Shown here: positions 11,577 through 22,470 of the stretch, one piece after another
Numbering within the stretch: position 1 is the first letter of the stretch
How the letters are laid out: every line of letters starts with the position of its first letter
Assembly (NCBI GenBank): GCA_963969595.1
Contig: OZ018414.1
Span: 20,319,660 to 20,383,659 of the forward strand
Origin: Neckera pumila
Taxonomy: Eukaryota; Streptophyta; Bryopsida; Hypnales; Neckeraceae
DNA: 64,000 nt
Direction of reading: 5' to 3'
Position numbers and translations under genes: made by a program
The notes under the pieces: model-generated
The model's database searches: none
What the model saw: the letters and a program-made list of their open reading frames with translations, nothing else
Told to the model about the DNA's origin: nothing

Positions 11577-14572
11577 TCAATGGGGTGAATTCAAGCTAAT
11601 CTGCACACCTCGCTTGATACGGTCGCTATCCTGGTGTCGCAACAAGTAGCAATAATTTACCTGCGGACAGTCATCGAATTTAGCAGAAACTCACCAGGCG
11701 ACATGTTTGATATCCCAAGACAGGAACGAGACTTTGGTAATCGTGGATCTTTGAAAACTGAGAATCCAACAACCTTTACGCTGTCTTGAACAACTAGAAG
11801 CGTTGAAATGAGAAAACCACTTGAAAACACAGGAATCAGATTTAATGATGGGAATCGAACCTCAAGTCGAAACAATTTAGTAGGAATCACAATTCCAGCG
11901 CCTGTCGAGACGCGGAACCCAGATAAGAAGTTCTTCAGCGACCAGGGACCGGTCTTCTCCCCCGTCAAAGGAAGTAGGTTGCCAGCGCAAACAAAAGAAT
12001 GAGCATGTATTCCGTACTCCTTCAAAAATCGTATTGGCAAATCAAACGATAAATCTGCGAAACCAGAAACTGCTAAATCGCCACCTAAAGTGTCCTTCTT
12101 TACAATGGCAACCGCTTCAGCATCCCCCTTCTCTGTCTGCGGAGTAGGTCTGCGAAGCTCACTGGGACCAACACCTCTAGTGCGAAAACCCAACAGAGCA
12201 GATGGACCTTTCAATTCACCAAGTAGCGATGAATGACCCCCCATGTAAAAACGGTCACTAATTGGAGTTGGTCTCGTTTTATATCCTGGTCCCCAAGGCA
12301 GTATGACACCCCCGGCCACTCCTAAATTCAGTGCTCCATTTGCAATTCCCAAAGGGATTGCCAATCTCGCCTCCACCTCCTGTGCAAGTCCACAAGGTTG
12401 AAAAATATAAGCAGGATTCCTAAACTGGACCCACAATGACAAACAGGGTGCAATTATGACACCGTAAATCGCATGATATCGATATCACGCCAGCAGCTAT
12501 TGCCTCTTGATAAGCCTTATCAAGCAAATATATATCCCACTAAGAAAATAAAAGTTGGAAGTAAGAGCAGTCACCTGACGTGCAAAACGTAGAAGCCTGC
12601 TATCAGGTCCTAACCCTGCAATCTGCGTTGTTGAGATAAAAGCAATACCCCGCCGTGGTCGGAATGCAGAGTCTCTATCATCTCTCTTGTAGGTGTACTT
12701 AACAGCAGAGAGGAGACTATGACCAAGTTGTCTCCGAACTGATTTAGAGGCACAACGTGACGGATCCCTGAGGTCACGCCAGGTGAGGTTGTAGGAGATA
12801 TCGTGCTGATTATCGCCAATCAAGCCTACAGAGAATCCCGACAGACGCTCCCTATAGGACGAATAGCGTTGCCAATCTTGTGTTAGGAAGGTAACCCGGG
12901 TTGCCAAAGAGGCGGGCAGTCCTTTAAACCTTGGATACGTGACACCAGCACTGAGTTCTGAAGTAGTGTCCAAGCCATAGCATCCCGTTGCATCAAGAGT
13001 TTCAGCATAGCCAACAAGATTCTTGTACTTGATCGTACCTTCCAGGGTCCATGCTTTTGTCTACACACACCCCAATCCCAAAATGTACCTTTAGACATGG
13101 CGACATGTAAACATCCCACAGAAACCAACTCAAACTCGAGGTTAGAGTCAATCTTCTCCGTTTAGCATAGTAAAAAACTCTTAAAACACGAACATACGAA
13201 TGCGGGAAGGGATGTGGACATGGACCACGTGATCTGACACTAAAACCCTGAACCCTGCCAATTTCTATACAATCTTTCTCAACAGTCTACCAAAGAAAAC
13301 TACAAAATGCTGAAACTGGAAACCGTCCTGGATCACATTCGCGGTGCACTGGCAGTAACTGTTACTTACAGGAGGTCGAATCAGAAAATACTCGACACCA
13401 AGGAACTCTCCTTGAAGCTAAAACTAACAAAGAAGGTCAAGTGCTTGGAAATGCTTCATATAAAGCCTGGCGTTATAGAACTAACAGTGACATCAAGGCA
13501 CAACCGAAGTGCTCACCTGCAGGCAACTTTCAATTACACCGAGACGAACCGCTTACCTCGGGTTTGGAGAACACTCCGAGGTCACCAGCGACAGGTCGCT
13601 TCACCTCTTCTACTTCCACGATCACGTTAGCCTGAACAAACATAGTGTGCATTAGCAACCCATTGATTGAACCTCCGTGCTAGGACAACGACGTATCGAG
13701 CCTGCATTACCCTCATGAGTTCAAGAACTCCACGTTCAGAATACGGTTCCTAATCTCATTACTCAAAGAGCGCAATCGGTCTCTGATGAGACGAACCATA
13801 CAACACTCTCCCATGAACTACTTGCAAGGTAAGGGTTCATCTAGAAATCTAATCGTCGGTCGCAACTGCTGGTGCATACAAATTGGATGAAGAGAAATGA
13901 CCTATTAATAAGACCTTCATGGAAGCTCAAAACAGTCTCTCAAATTCAAGTGACGATATAAATCTCACAGCTGTCACTGCAAAGGGAGCAGTAGTGATCT
14001 ACTGCATTGAGAAGAGAGGAGAGACAGCTTCCAACACGAATACCGCTAGTACGAATAACGAGAATTAATCCACCATTTGAGCTCGTGGAGACAACGCAAG
14101 CACCAAAGATAAGCTGACAATCGCAGACGTCAAATCAGCGGATCCGCACAATCAATTCACGATTACCGAACAAGCTAATAATAATTACCGTGCCAGGAAG
14201 CTCCTCAGGTCCAGCATCCAACGTGATGACACATTTATCAAAAATCCCAAGAGCTCTTAATCGCGAATTCGCACGAACAGACTCTTGGAGCAGATCCTGC
14301 ATCGTGGACACTTCCCGAAGCTCCTTCAGCTGCGCCTCGATCACACTATCCTTCGTCTTCACATTCCCTTTGATCTCAATGTCGTGTACTCGCACATTCA
14401 CCGGCTCCGTGGCCAGTTTCTCCGTCATGCTCTTGATCAAGGTCACGCTCTCCTCCTCACTGGCCTCCTCCTCCTCGTCTTCCTCCATGGGATCTCCTCC
14501 ATCATCCACCCGATCCTCCACTTCCACCTCCGGCTCCCTCATGTCCTCCTCGCCATTTGCATCCCGATCCAT
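11577..14572 (-). CDS. SAM50: SAM50/OMP85-family outer membrane beta-barrel protein, five exons
   Basis: Exons on the minus strand: 14572-14189, 13631-13557, 13060-12575, 12379-11861 and 11660-11577. All junctions are GT-AG at phase 0. The product is 515 aa, close to the roughly 520 aa I recall for plant SAM50 proteins. It begins with a strongly acidic N-terminus, followed by one POTRA-like domain around residues 55-135 (VNVRVHDIEIKGNVKTKDSV onward) that runs across the first splice site into NVIVEVEEVKRP. The rest is a bacterial-surface-antigen-type barrel, including TLEGTIKYKNLVGYAETLDA, the RFYMGGHSSLLGELKGPSAL stretch typical of the Omp85 barrel, and a closing strand ending RIKRGVQISLNS. 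Sam50 is the core of the mitochondrial sorting and assembly machinery that folds beta-barrel proteins into the outer membrane. A chloroplast OEP80-type function is less likely, given the single POTRA and the short length. Confidence 0.9.
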
Positions 14573-14889
14573 CGCTAGGGTTTCAAGTCCTGGGACCTTC
14601 TCTCCGAATCGAGAAAAAAAGAGTTAGAACCTCACCATTTTCCAATTCTTTATAGAAATGAGTTCGCACAGTCCCCCTCGCCTCTTGCGAAGGGACGACA
14701 GCACCAGCCGAAACTGGCTACTGGTGTTGGAAGAGCTCTTCTCGAGCTCTGGCTATGGCGTCGACGCTTTCGTCTCTCTGAACTTTTCCGATGACCTACG
14801 AACCTGCCCTAACCCATCCAAGCATGACATGACCAGGTCCGGATATATGGGTGTGTCTGTTTAGGTAACCCAGTTGAGGTCCCCTAATA
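14573..14889 (-). promoter_or_regulatory. Probable 5'UTR and promoter of SAM50
   Basis: This GC-richer stretch lies directly upstream of the SAM50 start and is bounded by a MITE at 14890. A 68-codon plus-strand frame at 14658-14864 shows no domain and is probably incidental. A divergent plus-strand transcript cannot be excluded. Confidence 0.35.
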
Positions 14890-15305
14890 TAAGGTAGTAG
14901 GCTCTAAAAGCGACCCTTTAAGGGCTGATTCGCCTTTTTCATAGGTTCGCATGATCAGAAATATTTTTAGCTCATTTTTCAGAGAAAGAAAAATAGATGC
15001 CAAACTTAACACAAGTGGTTTCATGTTTTTTGAAGCATTTTTGAATTAGTTATGAATTTTCAAAGATTTCTGTTGTAGGTACTTATTTGTGACCTCTAGG
15101 TCTCCCCAAATTCGTCCCCTTGCAACTTCTAAAGTGATTTGAGGAAATCAAGGTCAATGATTGGCTCTTACAATAGAAAAGCAATTTTTTCCTTGATGCA
15201 TTCAATAGCTAAAGTAGTCCATTCAAGGATCACCTCCAATCCATTCTACAACTAATTATAGGGTCGGTTTGAAGAAGAGGGTCATATTTATAGCCACCTA
15301 CCTTA
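14890..15305 (+). mobile_element. MITE family A, full copy
   Basis: It starts TAAGGTAGTAGGCTCTAAAA followed by GCGACCC. It ends with GGGTCATATTTATAGCCACC then TACCTTA, which in reverse complement is an imperfect match to the start. It is about 416 bp long and non-coding. Other copies lie at 798-1134 (minus), 45990-46145 (partial) and 47121-47534. Confidence 0.65.
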
Positions 15306-16204
15306 ATGTGTGACTTTCTTTTCTATTTTGCAATACAGGGAAATGATTTGAAGTCCGGGTATGCATTGTTCCTGTTTGAGGTCCAAATGTTTTTAGCCGG
15401 TTAGTCTCTCTGTTAATTTTGCAGATACATTAAAAAGCATATCACCTAGGTTGCCCCCATAAATAGGTTTTTTGGTGGGGCAAAATATCTGAGTGCGAGA
15501 GTGCACCACAAAAAATGTTTTGGCTAAAAAATGGTGACAAATCATGAAATTTTCAAATAATTACTACAAATATTTTGTCTTGTTGAAATTGGAATAATTT
15601 ATAGACATTTCACGTATTTTTAGTACAAGCATATTACAAAGAGTGCGACTTTATAAATTAATGTGGCATATAACACACATATAGGATATTATACAAAATT
15701 GTTGTTACATAATAACTATTGATTGTGACATTACAAAATATAATATGATCATTAGTTGATGCTAATGTTTCATGAAATTACTTAAGAAATGTGTTTATTT
15801 GTTTATAATGTTGGTTAAGCCACATAAAAAAAGAGATGACATAACATTTTAGATTGAAATATAGTGTTGTATGTATAAGTGACCTCAAAGAATATTTGGA
15901 TTCCATGAATCAAGACTTTGACCTAAAACCTTTATTTCATGTGCCAACTTTCTTATTATTACATTTGTTTGTCTTATATGGGAGTCAACCCATTTCTAAC
16001 CACTCAATTGAGCATATTGAGAACGCAAGTATGTTGAATGGGAAAATTTCCCTATTTGCAAAAATAGATTTCAAGAGGATGCCATAATTTCACTATTTCA
16101 CTTCCCAAAACAAAATTATTACAAATTTTTTAGGCGAAGATTATATTTGTTCCATAGTGGTCATATAGGTCATTGCATTTCTAACTAAGGGCTAATTGCA
16201 AAAC
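15306..16204. other. AT-rich intergenic DNA
   Basis: I see no gene, RNA gene or clear repeat boundary here. A 77-codon frame at 15854-16087 has no recognisable domain and an AT-driven composition. Confidence 0.4.
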
Positions 16205-16479
16205 ATTAGAAGAGATTTCAGGGCTCCGAAAGACTGCGATTTCTTGGATCCTGAAAACTCTAAGAATGTTATTAGTTGTGCAGTTTGACATGGTTGAGAA
16301 AGTGCCACATCAAAACTTAATATTTAATTAATATTCATAAATATTAATATTTATTTTTTAACATTTAATATTTTTTATATTTTAATATTTTTATTTTATT
16401 CTGACTAGACGTATTGTAGTTCCTAGGAAAGGGAATAGGGCTAAAACGGCCCTCTAATGCCCCCAAATCTCTTCTAATG
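16205..16479. mobile_element. MITE family D, copy 1
   Basis: Its terminal inverted repeats begin CATTAGAAGAGATTT and end AAATCTCTTCTAATG (a perfect 15-bp match), with GGGC-type bases just inside. A second copy at 26456-26720 has CATTAGAGGAGA and TCTTCTCTAATG ends. The interior is AT-rich, with ATTTAATATTTTT-type repeats, and is non-coding. Confidence 0.65.
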
Positions 16480-17066
16480 TCAAGAGTCTTTTTTAGCCCA
16501 ATTATAATGCACTATTTTTGATCACTTACTCATCTCATAACTTATCAAAAGTAGACGTCTCTACACTAGGAATAGTCACACCTTCTTCACTGCATACCTA
16601 TTTTTTCAAAGAATAGGGACATGATGACTTCCCATTGGCTTCTTGTTGGCTCTTCCTGGCAAAATATACTTTTATGAAAAAATCTTCTCCACATCCATTA
16701 TTCTCCTATGGAGATGAACATTGTACGTAAAGAAGATTTTGATGAAGAAGAATATCCTACTTTGGAGCTCATGTTTGCCCTGCTTGTTGCGTTTCTTGTT
16801 TTCTTTTGTGCCGCAGCTTGCGTTCTACACTTTATCTTGCATTCCGCACAAATCAATATGTGCATTCTATGCCTTCATCTTGTATTCTGCACTAGCTATG
16901 CATTTTGTGCTTGGTAATCTTGTTGCACATTCTTGACTCTCGTTCTCCAAACAACAAAAAGTTTTTTCACACTTTCTTTATTGTTTCTAGCTCCTAATTG
17001 GCTCCTCTTTTTTTTCCTCAACTTCTCATTCTTCATAGACATTTTGTTTTTGAAGAAGGTATGACT
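16480..17066. other. Intergenic DNA
   Basis: No gene is supported. A 69-codon frame at 16708-16917 encodes a hydrophobic, cysteine-containing stretch but has no homology that I recognise. Confidence 0.35.
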
Positions 17067-17342
17067 ATGGTAGGCACCTCCAAAATCCCCCCTGATCAAA
17101 AACCGCCATCTTCAAACTCTGTATATTTCTAAAACCAATTATGTATCTACGTGGAAGAAACGCTTCTAGAACCAAACTTTGACCCTTCGTAACTTTTGCA
17201 TATTGTATCCAAATGTCGCATTCTTTGGTGCATTGAAACCTCTTTCACTTGCCAATAAAACAATATGAAATCTGACCAGCCTAATAATAGTAACTAGGCA
17301 AAGTACCAATTTGTGGCGGTTTTGGGTGTAGCCACCTGCCAA
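17067..17342 (+). mobile_element. MITE family B, copy 1
   Basis: It starts GGTAGGCACCTCCAAAAT and ends with TTTTGGGTGTAGCCACC, so the ends are imperfect inverted repeats. The interior shares ATCCAAATGTCGCATTCTTT and GGTGCATTGAAACCTC with copies at 48794-49077 and 58932-59220 (minus). It lies just upstream of the Myb-like gene's probable leader, so it could affect that promoter. Confidence 0.65.
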
Positions 17343-17399
17343 AATGGGGGGATCAGGAATGGGTTGGCTCCCTAAGAAAGTAAGAATAGTGACATTGGA

Positions 17400-18971
17400 A
17401 GTCGAGGAGCACGAGTTTCACTTGAGCGCCCAGGTATCACGCCCAGGTCCGGGTGTATGCCCGTGTATTTTCCTATTACCCGGTTGATGACCGCGAGTTT
17501 ATGCGGGAAAGACAAGTCTCACTTCGTCTCTCTCGACTTTTTTAGGGCTTGGCGTGAGAGCAGAGCCGGGTCATTTGCAGTGGGGCTCTGGGGTTTGAGA
17601 GCTTGGTACCGGAGCGGCAAACGTCAGGGGTTCGTGTTGCCAGGATGTAAGGTAAATTGTATCTTTAAGCCCCTTCACTTCATGATTTCTGCATTTTAAG
17701 TGCTTCTGTTGGAGTTTTGCGTTTTTTTCGCTTCCGGAAACGTGTGTGTGCCGGGCCCCGTAGTTTCCTGAGGTTTTCTTCGCTTTCATTTCTTCTTCTT
17801 TTTTGAGGTTCCTTTGGTGTTTCGACTTATGGACACGAACTGCTCCTTTGTGTTTGTTTCTTTTTCGAGAAGTCAAGCTTTTGTTTAGAATGCAGAACGA
17901 ACCGCTTCCTTGCGATTTCTGTGCTCTGTCGATTGTTTTATCGTTATGACTGATGATTTAGTCAGAGAAACTGAGTTTTTTTAGATTTACTATGAATTCT
18001 TGGGTGTCATATGCCTCTAATGTTGGATGTTGCATGGTGTTCATTTTACCGATTTTTCTAGTAGGTTCTCGTGTCATTCTACCCTAGCGTACTCAAATTT
18101 TTGATTTCTTAAAATTGCTGCGAATTGCCCAGTTTTTGAACCGTGGTTAAGCTTTGTTAGTTAAGTAGGAGTGTTTGGCTGGTGTGGACTTCTCTTCTTT
18201 CGCATTATATTTTAGCTCTGCGGAGGCTCAGTGCTACCTTGTATGTGCATGATTTGCTATCCTATAGGCAGCAACATGCGGCAAGAAGTAATTCCAATGT
18301 TGTGCTTGTGTTTTTGAGCCTCTGAGCCTCTGTAACTGAGTGAGAATGCATATTTTCTGATTATTTGCGCATACCTCTCGAACGTCTTTTAGAAGCTATC
18401 CCTAGAGGTTTATCGAACTGTGATATCAGACGTCGTTTTTATATTGCTTACTTCATTTTTTGAGTCAATGCATGTAAACGTTAAAGTCTTAAGTCTGGAC
18501 GAATGTATACAGTGACGTACTTGTGGGCTTTAATAGTTTTATCTGAAGTGGGAATATTTTCCCGTTGATATATGCCAGATGGAAATTGTCTCAAAATATC
18601 CAGGGCTACTTGGCAAAAGGTATTTACATGATCATAGAATTATGGGAAGCATTCAGGTGTGCTTGCCCAGGTGCAGCTGATAAGTTCATCTAGAGTTGAA
18701 GCTGAATAGTGTTGGTGCAATTGTTACAGATACTTGAGTTTCGTACTGTTTTTACAGCAGACGTCATTTTTTCTTTCGAACAAAGGAACTAGCTAACCTG
18801 GTGGTATCACCTTTGTTTACCATTAGTATTCCATAAACAAGAGTCTTTCTCAGGAAGCAAATTTATTTGCGTTACTTATAGCAGACTTGTGACTTGCAGA
18901 TTCTCATTTTGAGCTTGGATCGCAGCATATAGGCCTCCATATACACTCTTGGTCACCTCGCTTTCGGCTAG
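17400..18971 (+). promoter_or_regulatory. Probable promoter, leader exon and 5'UTR intron of the Myb/NAM-associated gene
   Basis: From about 17400 the base composition becomes GC-richer. A good donor (GATGTAAG|GTAAAT) lies at 17651/17652, and a good acceptor (GACTTGCAG|AT) at 18899/18900, only 72 bp before the start codon. The T-rich DNA between them fits a 1.25-kb 5'UTR intron. If transcription starts upstream of 17457, an ATG there would open a short upstream frame that runs across the junction and stops near 18930, before the main start. This is inference from splice signals only. Confidence 0.5.
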
Positions 18972-19907
18972 ATGGCTTCGTTGGTTGAGTCAGACACGGT
19001 GGTGTTGAGGAGCAGGAAGGGGAAGAATTTCGTTGCTGAAGAAGAAGAGCAGCTTTGTCGGAGCTTTCTTCACGTTTCTCAAGACCCAACAGCCAGAAAC
19101 GGCCAGCGGTTGACCGCGTTTTGGGAACGTGTACGGGAGCACTACAACAACAACAGGCCCGTGGGTGGAGGTGAACGACCTGCTAGGTCTCTGGAAACGA
19201 AATGGGGAGTCATTAAGCATGACGTAGCAAAGTTCATAGGAAACTACAAAGTTGCAGTCGCGCTTTGTCAATCGGGGACGTCATCACATGATGTGTTGCA
19301 GAAGGCTTTGGAGCTTTACAAGTCCAAGCATCCAAAGAACCAGAGCTTTGTTTTCATACACTGCTGGTTTCTTCTGAAAGATATACCGCACTGGGCTGAG
19401 CCGCTTGATGAGGGGAAGAGGACAACACCTCTGAAGCGACTTGTTGACCAAGACTCTTCTTGTCAACGAGAGCTCGCGCCAACAGAGGCACCCACGCTGA
19501 ATATTGGAGAGTCTAGCTTCAAGAGGCCCCAAGGATCGAAAACCTCCAAGGAGGAGCAAAGAGCTATGAAGCTCAAGGAAAGTGCACTGTGGGCTCAAGC
19601 CAAGGCGACTGCTGACATGGCCGCTGCTACCTTCAAGAAAGCCAAAATCATGGAAGAACAGAGTATCATGAACCTGTTTACGTTACCGGACGAGACCTTG
19701 GTGTGCGAAGAAGCAAGGGAGTACGTCAAGCTACGGAGAATTGAGGAGCTTCAGAAGCTTAAAGACCGGCTTGCTACCCAGGCCTCAGTTCCCATGACTA
19801 TAAGCCAACTCCCTACGTCACCCATTTCTCAGGAATTACAGGCACAACCGTCAGCCACTCAGGTATCGAGTATCGCGGACACAAGCTTCACCAGGATCAT
19901 CATCTGA
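18972..19907 (+). CDS. Myb/SANT-like, NAM-associated C-terminal domain protein (transposon-derived family)
   Basis: This is a single-exon frame of 311 aa. Residues about 17-120 form a Myb/SANT-like trihelical region: KNFVAEEEEQLCRSFLHVSQ, then FWERVREHYNN, then SLETKWGVIKHDVAKFIGNY. A basic linker follows, then a helical, Ala/Lys/Glu-rich region at about 190-270 (KTSKEEQRAMKLKES through LRRIEELQKLKDRLA). This order matches plant proteins often annotated as 'glutathione S-transferase T3-like' or 'NAM-associated'. They are related to the Myb-like DNA-binding partner proteins of PIF/Harbinger transposons; they are not GSTs. I see no adjacent transposase or terminal repeats, and the likely spliced 5'UTR argues for a host gene. 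The DNA-binding role is inferred. The start was chosen as the first in-frame ATG after the acceptor at 18899. Confidence 0.75.
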   Translation: MASLVESDTVVLRSRKGKNFVAEEEEQLCRSFLHVSQDPTARNGQRLTAFWERVREHYNNNRPVGGGERPARSLETKWGVIKHDVAKFIGNYKVAVALCQSGTSSHDVLQKALELYKSKHPKNQSFVFIHCWFLLKDIPHWAEPLDEGKRTTPLKRLVDQDSSCQRELAPTEAPTLNIGESSFKRPQGSKTSKEEQRAMKLKESALWAQAKATADMAAATFKKAKIMEEQSIMNLFTLPDETLVCEEAREYVKLRRIEELQKLKDRLATQASVPMTISQLPTSPISQELQAQPSATQVSSIADTSFTRIII

Positions 19908-20560
19908 AATGTTTATTGAAATGAGTAGCTGCTACTTATTTTTCCCTTTTTGAGCCCATGAGGTCCATTCCTCAGGTTGTCTTGTACAGGTTATCCATTT
20001 CATTTTCTCTTTATAGGATGGAATATAATCTTCGGGCGAAAGTGATGTAATCCCTAAGTCTTGGTCTGAGGGTCTCAGGAATGGGCAGGGATGATGAGAG
20101 TGCCCTCTGCATCGCTCAATAGCTTAAAGGCTAGAACCAGTTTGTCAATTTTGAGGACGCCGCCCCTGTTCGGAGATTTTCTGTTTCTGTTTTCTTGAAT
20201 TTCATTGAAATATTACGCTTTGTATCTAGCAAGTTTGGCGGTTTTATCTGGTTATGATAATTTACTGAACATCTCAGACTACAGTTATAAAAATCCATTA
20301 TGTTTTCGTCTTTAGTCTGCTGAAATCATAGATCGCATGGGAAATCACGAAGGTAGTGGATTTTTAACCCCTGAATGCCGTTTCTTGGAGCATGTTCTAA
20401 ATAAAATAAAAAAGGCACAGATTTTCATCATTTGTAACCTTTTTCAAATTATAATCTTTAAACTATATGTGATGAATCATATGGGGAACAGAATCACTAT
20501 AGCATCAAACATTATGATGGTTGATTACAAGAAAGCCAGAAATTTGGAAGTTTAAAGTCT
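19908..20560 (+). other. Probable 3'UTR of the Myb-like gene, then intergenic DNA
   Basis: The first roughly 300 bases after the stop are of mixed composition and probably hold the 3'UTR. At about 20368 a TTTTTAACCCCTGAATGCC string resembles the end of the TTAA-type element at 32916-33551. No gene is supported. Confidence 0.35.
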
Positions 20561-22350
20561 TTGAATCCTCTATTTACATGTGAAATCTAACATTCTTGTC
20601 ATGTAAAAAATATGAGGTAGTTATTGGAACTAAAATGTCCAATGGATGACTTTACTATTAACTATAGAAACAAAGGATGCATGTGGGGGGGGGGCAATTT
20701 ATTGATGTTGTTAGACAATTCTAGCTTGTGTAGACTAGTCCCTCCATAAATATGTCAACAATGTGAAGGTAAGGTGATTTGTTGTTAGATAATTCCAACT
20801 TCAATGTGAAGGCACGTAAGCCTCTATTGTTCCAAAAAAAACATTGACATAGTTAATAAAGAAATGAAGAAATCATATCAAATACAAAAAATATCCAATA
20901 AATCTAAAATTTCATTATATATGTATATAATAGTATATAACATTATAGTATTAACCAAATATATTCTATCATTCTATAATTATAAAATCAACAAATTGAG
21001 GTTATATGTCCAAAATTCATGTTGCTATAAAATATGGAAATATACAAATTTTTTGAATTTTGAATTAGAATAAAAACTACACATAATAAGCTTTATTTCA
21101 TTAGTTAGACTCAACTTTAAGAAATATCATTTTTATTGCCGAAATTCACATCAAAAGTAAGTAGCAAGGTATGGCCAAAATACACTACAAAGGTGATTTG
21201 TGGATGAAGCATCTTTTTCTTTAGAAAAGTCAATAGTACCTTAATGAGGGAATTTTCAATACTATTTATTGAAAATATATTCATGCAACTTTTTATTTCA
21301 ATTGGATGAATACATGTTTTTTTCCATCCTATAGTTGTAGGTGAAGTCATCCAATGGACATTTTTGCATCCTCGGCAAGGTTTCAAGGTTAAAGAAATAA
21401 TATTTATAATTAAAGTTAATCACTCCCACTTCAAAATCTATTCAACAAAAAATTTTAAAGCAGTGTAATATGATTTTTTTCCAAGTTCTTGCATACGTAA
21501 CCCAAAGTGACATTGGATTTCTTTTTTTCTCAAAAGATGTATTTCTATGAATGTTCATTTTTTAAATTTTCTATATTCAAATGTTTTGCTTTTCAAATAC
21601 AGCCAACCGAGAAAAGAGAAATTACAATAGTACGTGGATAGTGTGAAAATTTTTGAACCGTTGATTTCCTTATTTGATATGTTTTTTTACATTGAAAAAT
21701 GGTATCAACGGTAAAGAAATGGCAGGTTGAAATGGATTCTTTTCTCATTAGTGGCCTTATACGTCAAGCAAACTTACAAATGAGCATAACATTCAGTAGC
21801 TCTACAATGATGGTGTGATATATTCCACACCCCAACAGTGTTTCATCATCAGTAACTTCTGATAAATTAGACAGGTGGAAGATGTAGAGGCACACTATCA
21901 CTGTAGAACCAAGGCAACATTAACACATGCTACTGAACATGCGGAGCGTCACACCTCCACTAACAAATTGTAGCTCTTCAAATAAACTGACATGTCAACT
22001 TGAAAAAATGGCAGAAGCTCTAATACTACTGTGTTGTACTCATTGTACTAAACGGATGTATCGTGTGGATACTTGAATTGGAGAATCCATTCTTTCTAAA
22101 ATTTGTCAGAATGAGTGCAATGTGATGCAATAAGATCCGACTAGTTGAAAACAATGCAAGTACGTGAGTGAAAAAATTGCGGGATCTTTCACAGTCATAA
22201 ACCACTGCTGGGATTCATCCCGTTCAAAAGGTGAGCGAATTCTGTGCCGTAATGCCTGATTATGCAAGCTAAACCGCTTAATTGGGGATTATGGATTTTT
22301 CATCTAGATCACATATCTCATCCAAGAAAATTTGTTGCCCAGCGATCGTT
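20561..22350. repeat. AT-rich repeat-derived intergenic DNA
   Basis: The segment at about 20555-20600 resembles that at 33147-33190 (AATCCTCT then ACATGTNAAATCTAA). The segment at about 21110-21210 resembles the reverse complement of 62035-62140. A G8 run lies near 20686. No gene is supported, and all open frames are short and AT-driven. Confidence 0.4.
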
Positions 22351-22356
22351 TATGCC

Positions 22357-22470
22357 GGGTAATGCCCTCGTCGACGGGAATTTTGTCAAAAAAAGGGACC
22401 TCCTCGTCGGGCTCCGCCCTCCTCGTCGGTCCTTCTTTTGGCAAAATTCCCTCAGACTCGGGCATTACCC
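22357..22470. mobile_element. GC-rich foldback/MITE
   Basis: This is a 114-bp inverted repeat. The left arm starts GGGTAATGCCC and continues to GGGAATTTTGTCAAAA. The right arm, in reverse complement, starts GGGTAATGCCC and continues to GGGAATTTTGCCAAAA. The centre holds two direct copies of CCTCCTCGTCGG separated by GCTCCGC. It is strikingly GC-rich against AT-rich surroundings. No target duplication is clear. Confidence 0.6.

Noticed and set aside
14190..14627. 145-codon plus-strand frame rich in Ser
   Set aside because: It is antisense to SAM50 exon 1, and the Ser runs mirror the acidic GAG/GAA codons.
18990..19598. Minus-strand frames opposite the Myb-like gene
   Set aside because: They are shadows; the plus strand carries the recognisable domain and a full-length frame.
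18972..19907. Glutathione S-transferase annotation
   Set aside because: Relatives are often labelled GSTT3-like, but the sequence has no thioredoxin-fold or GST motif. The Myb-like and NAM-associated regions explain it.
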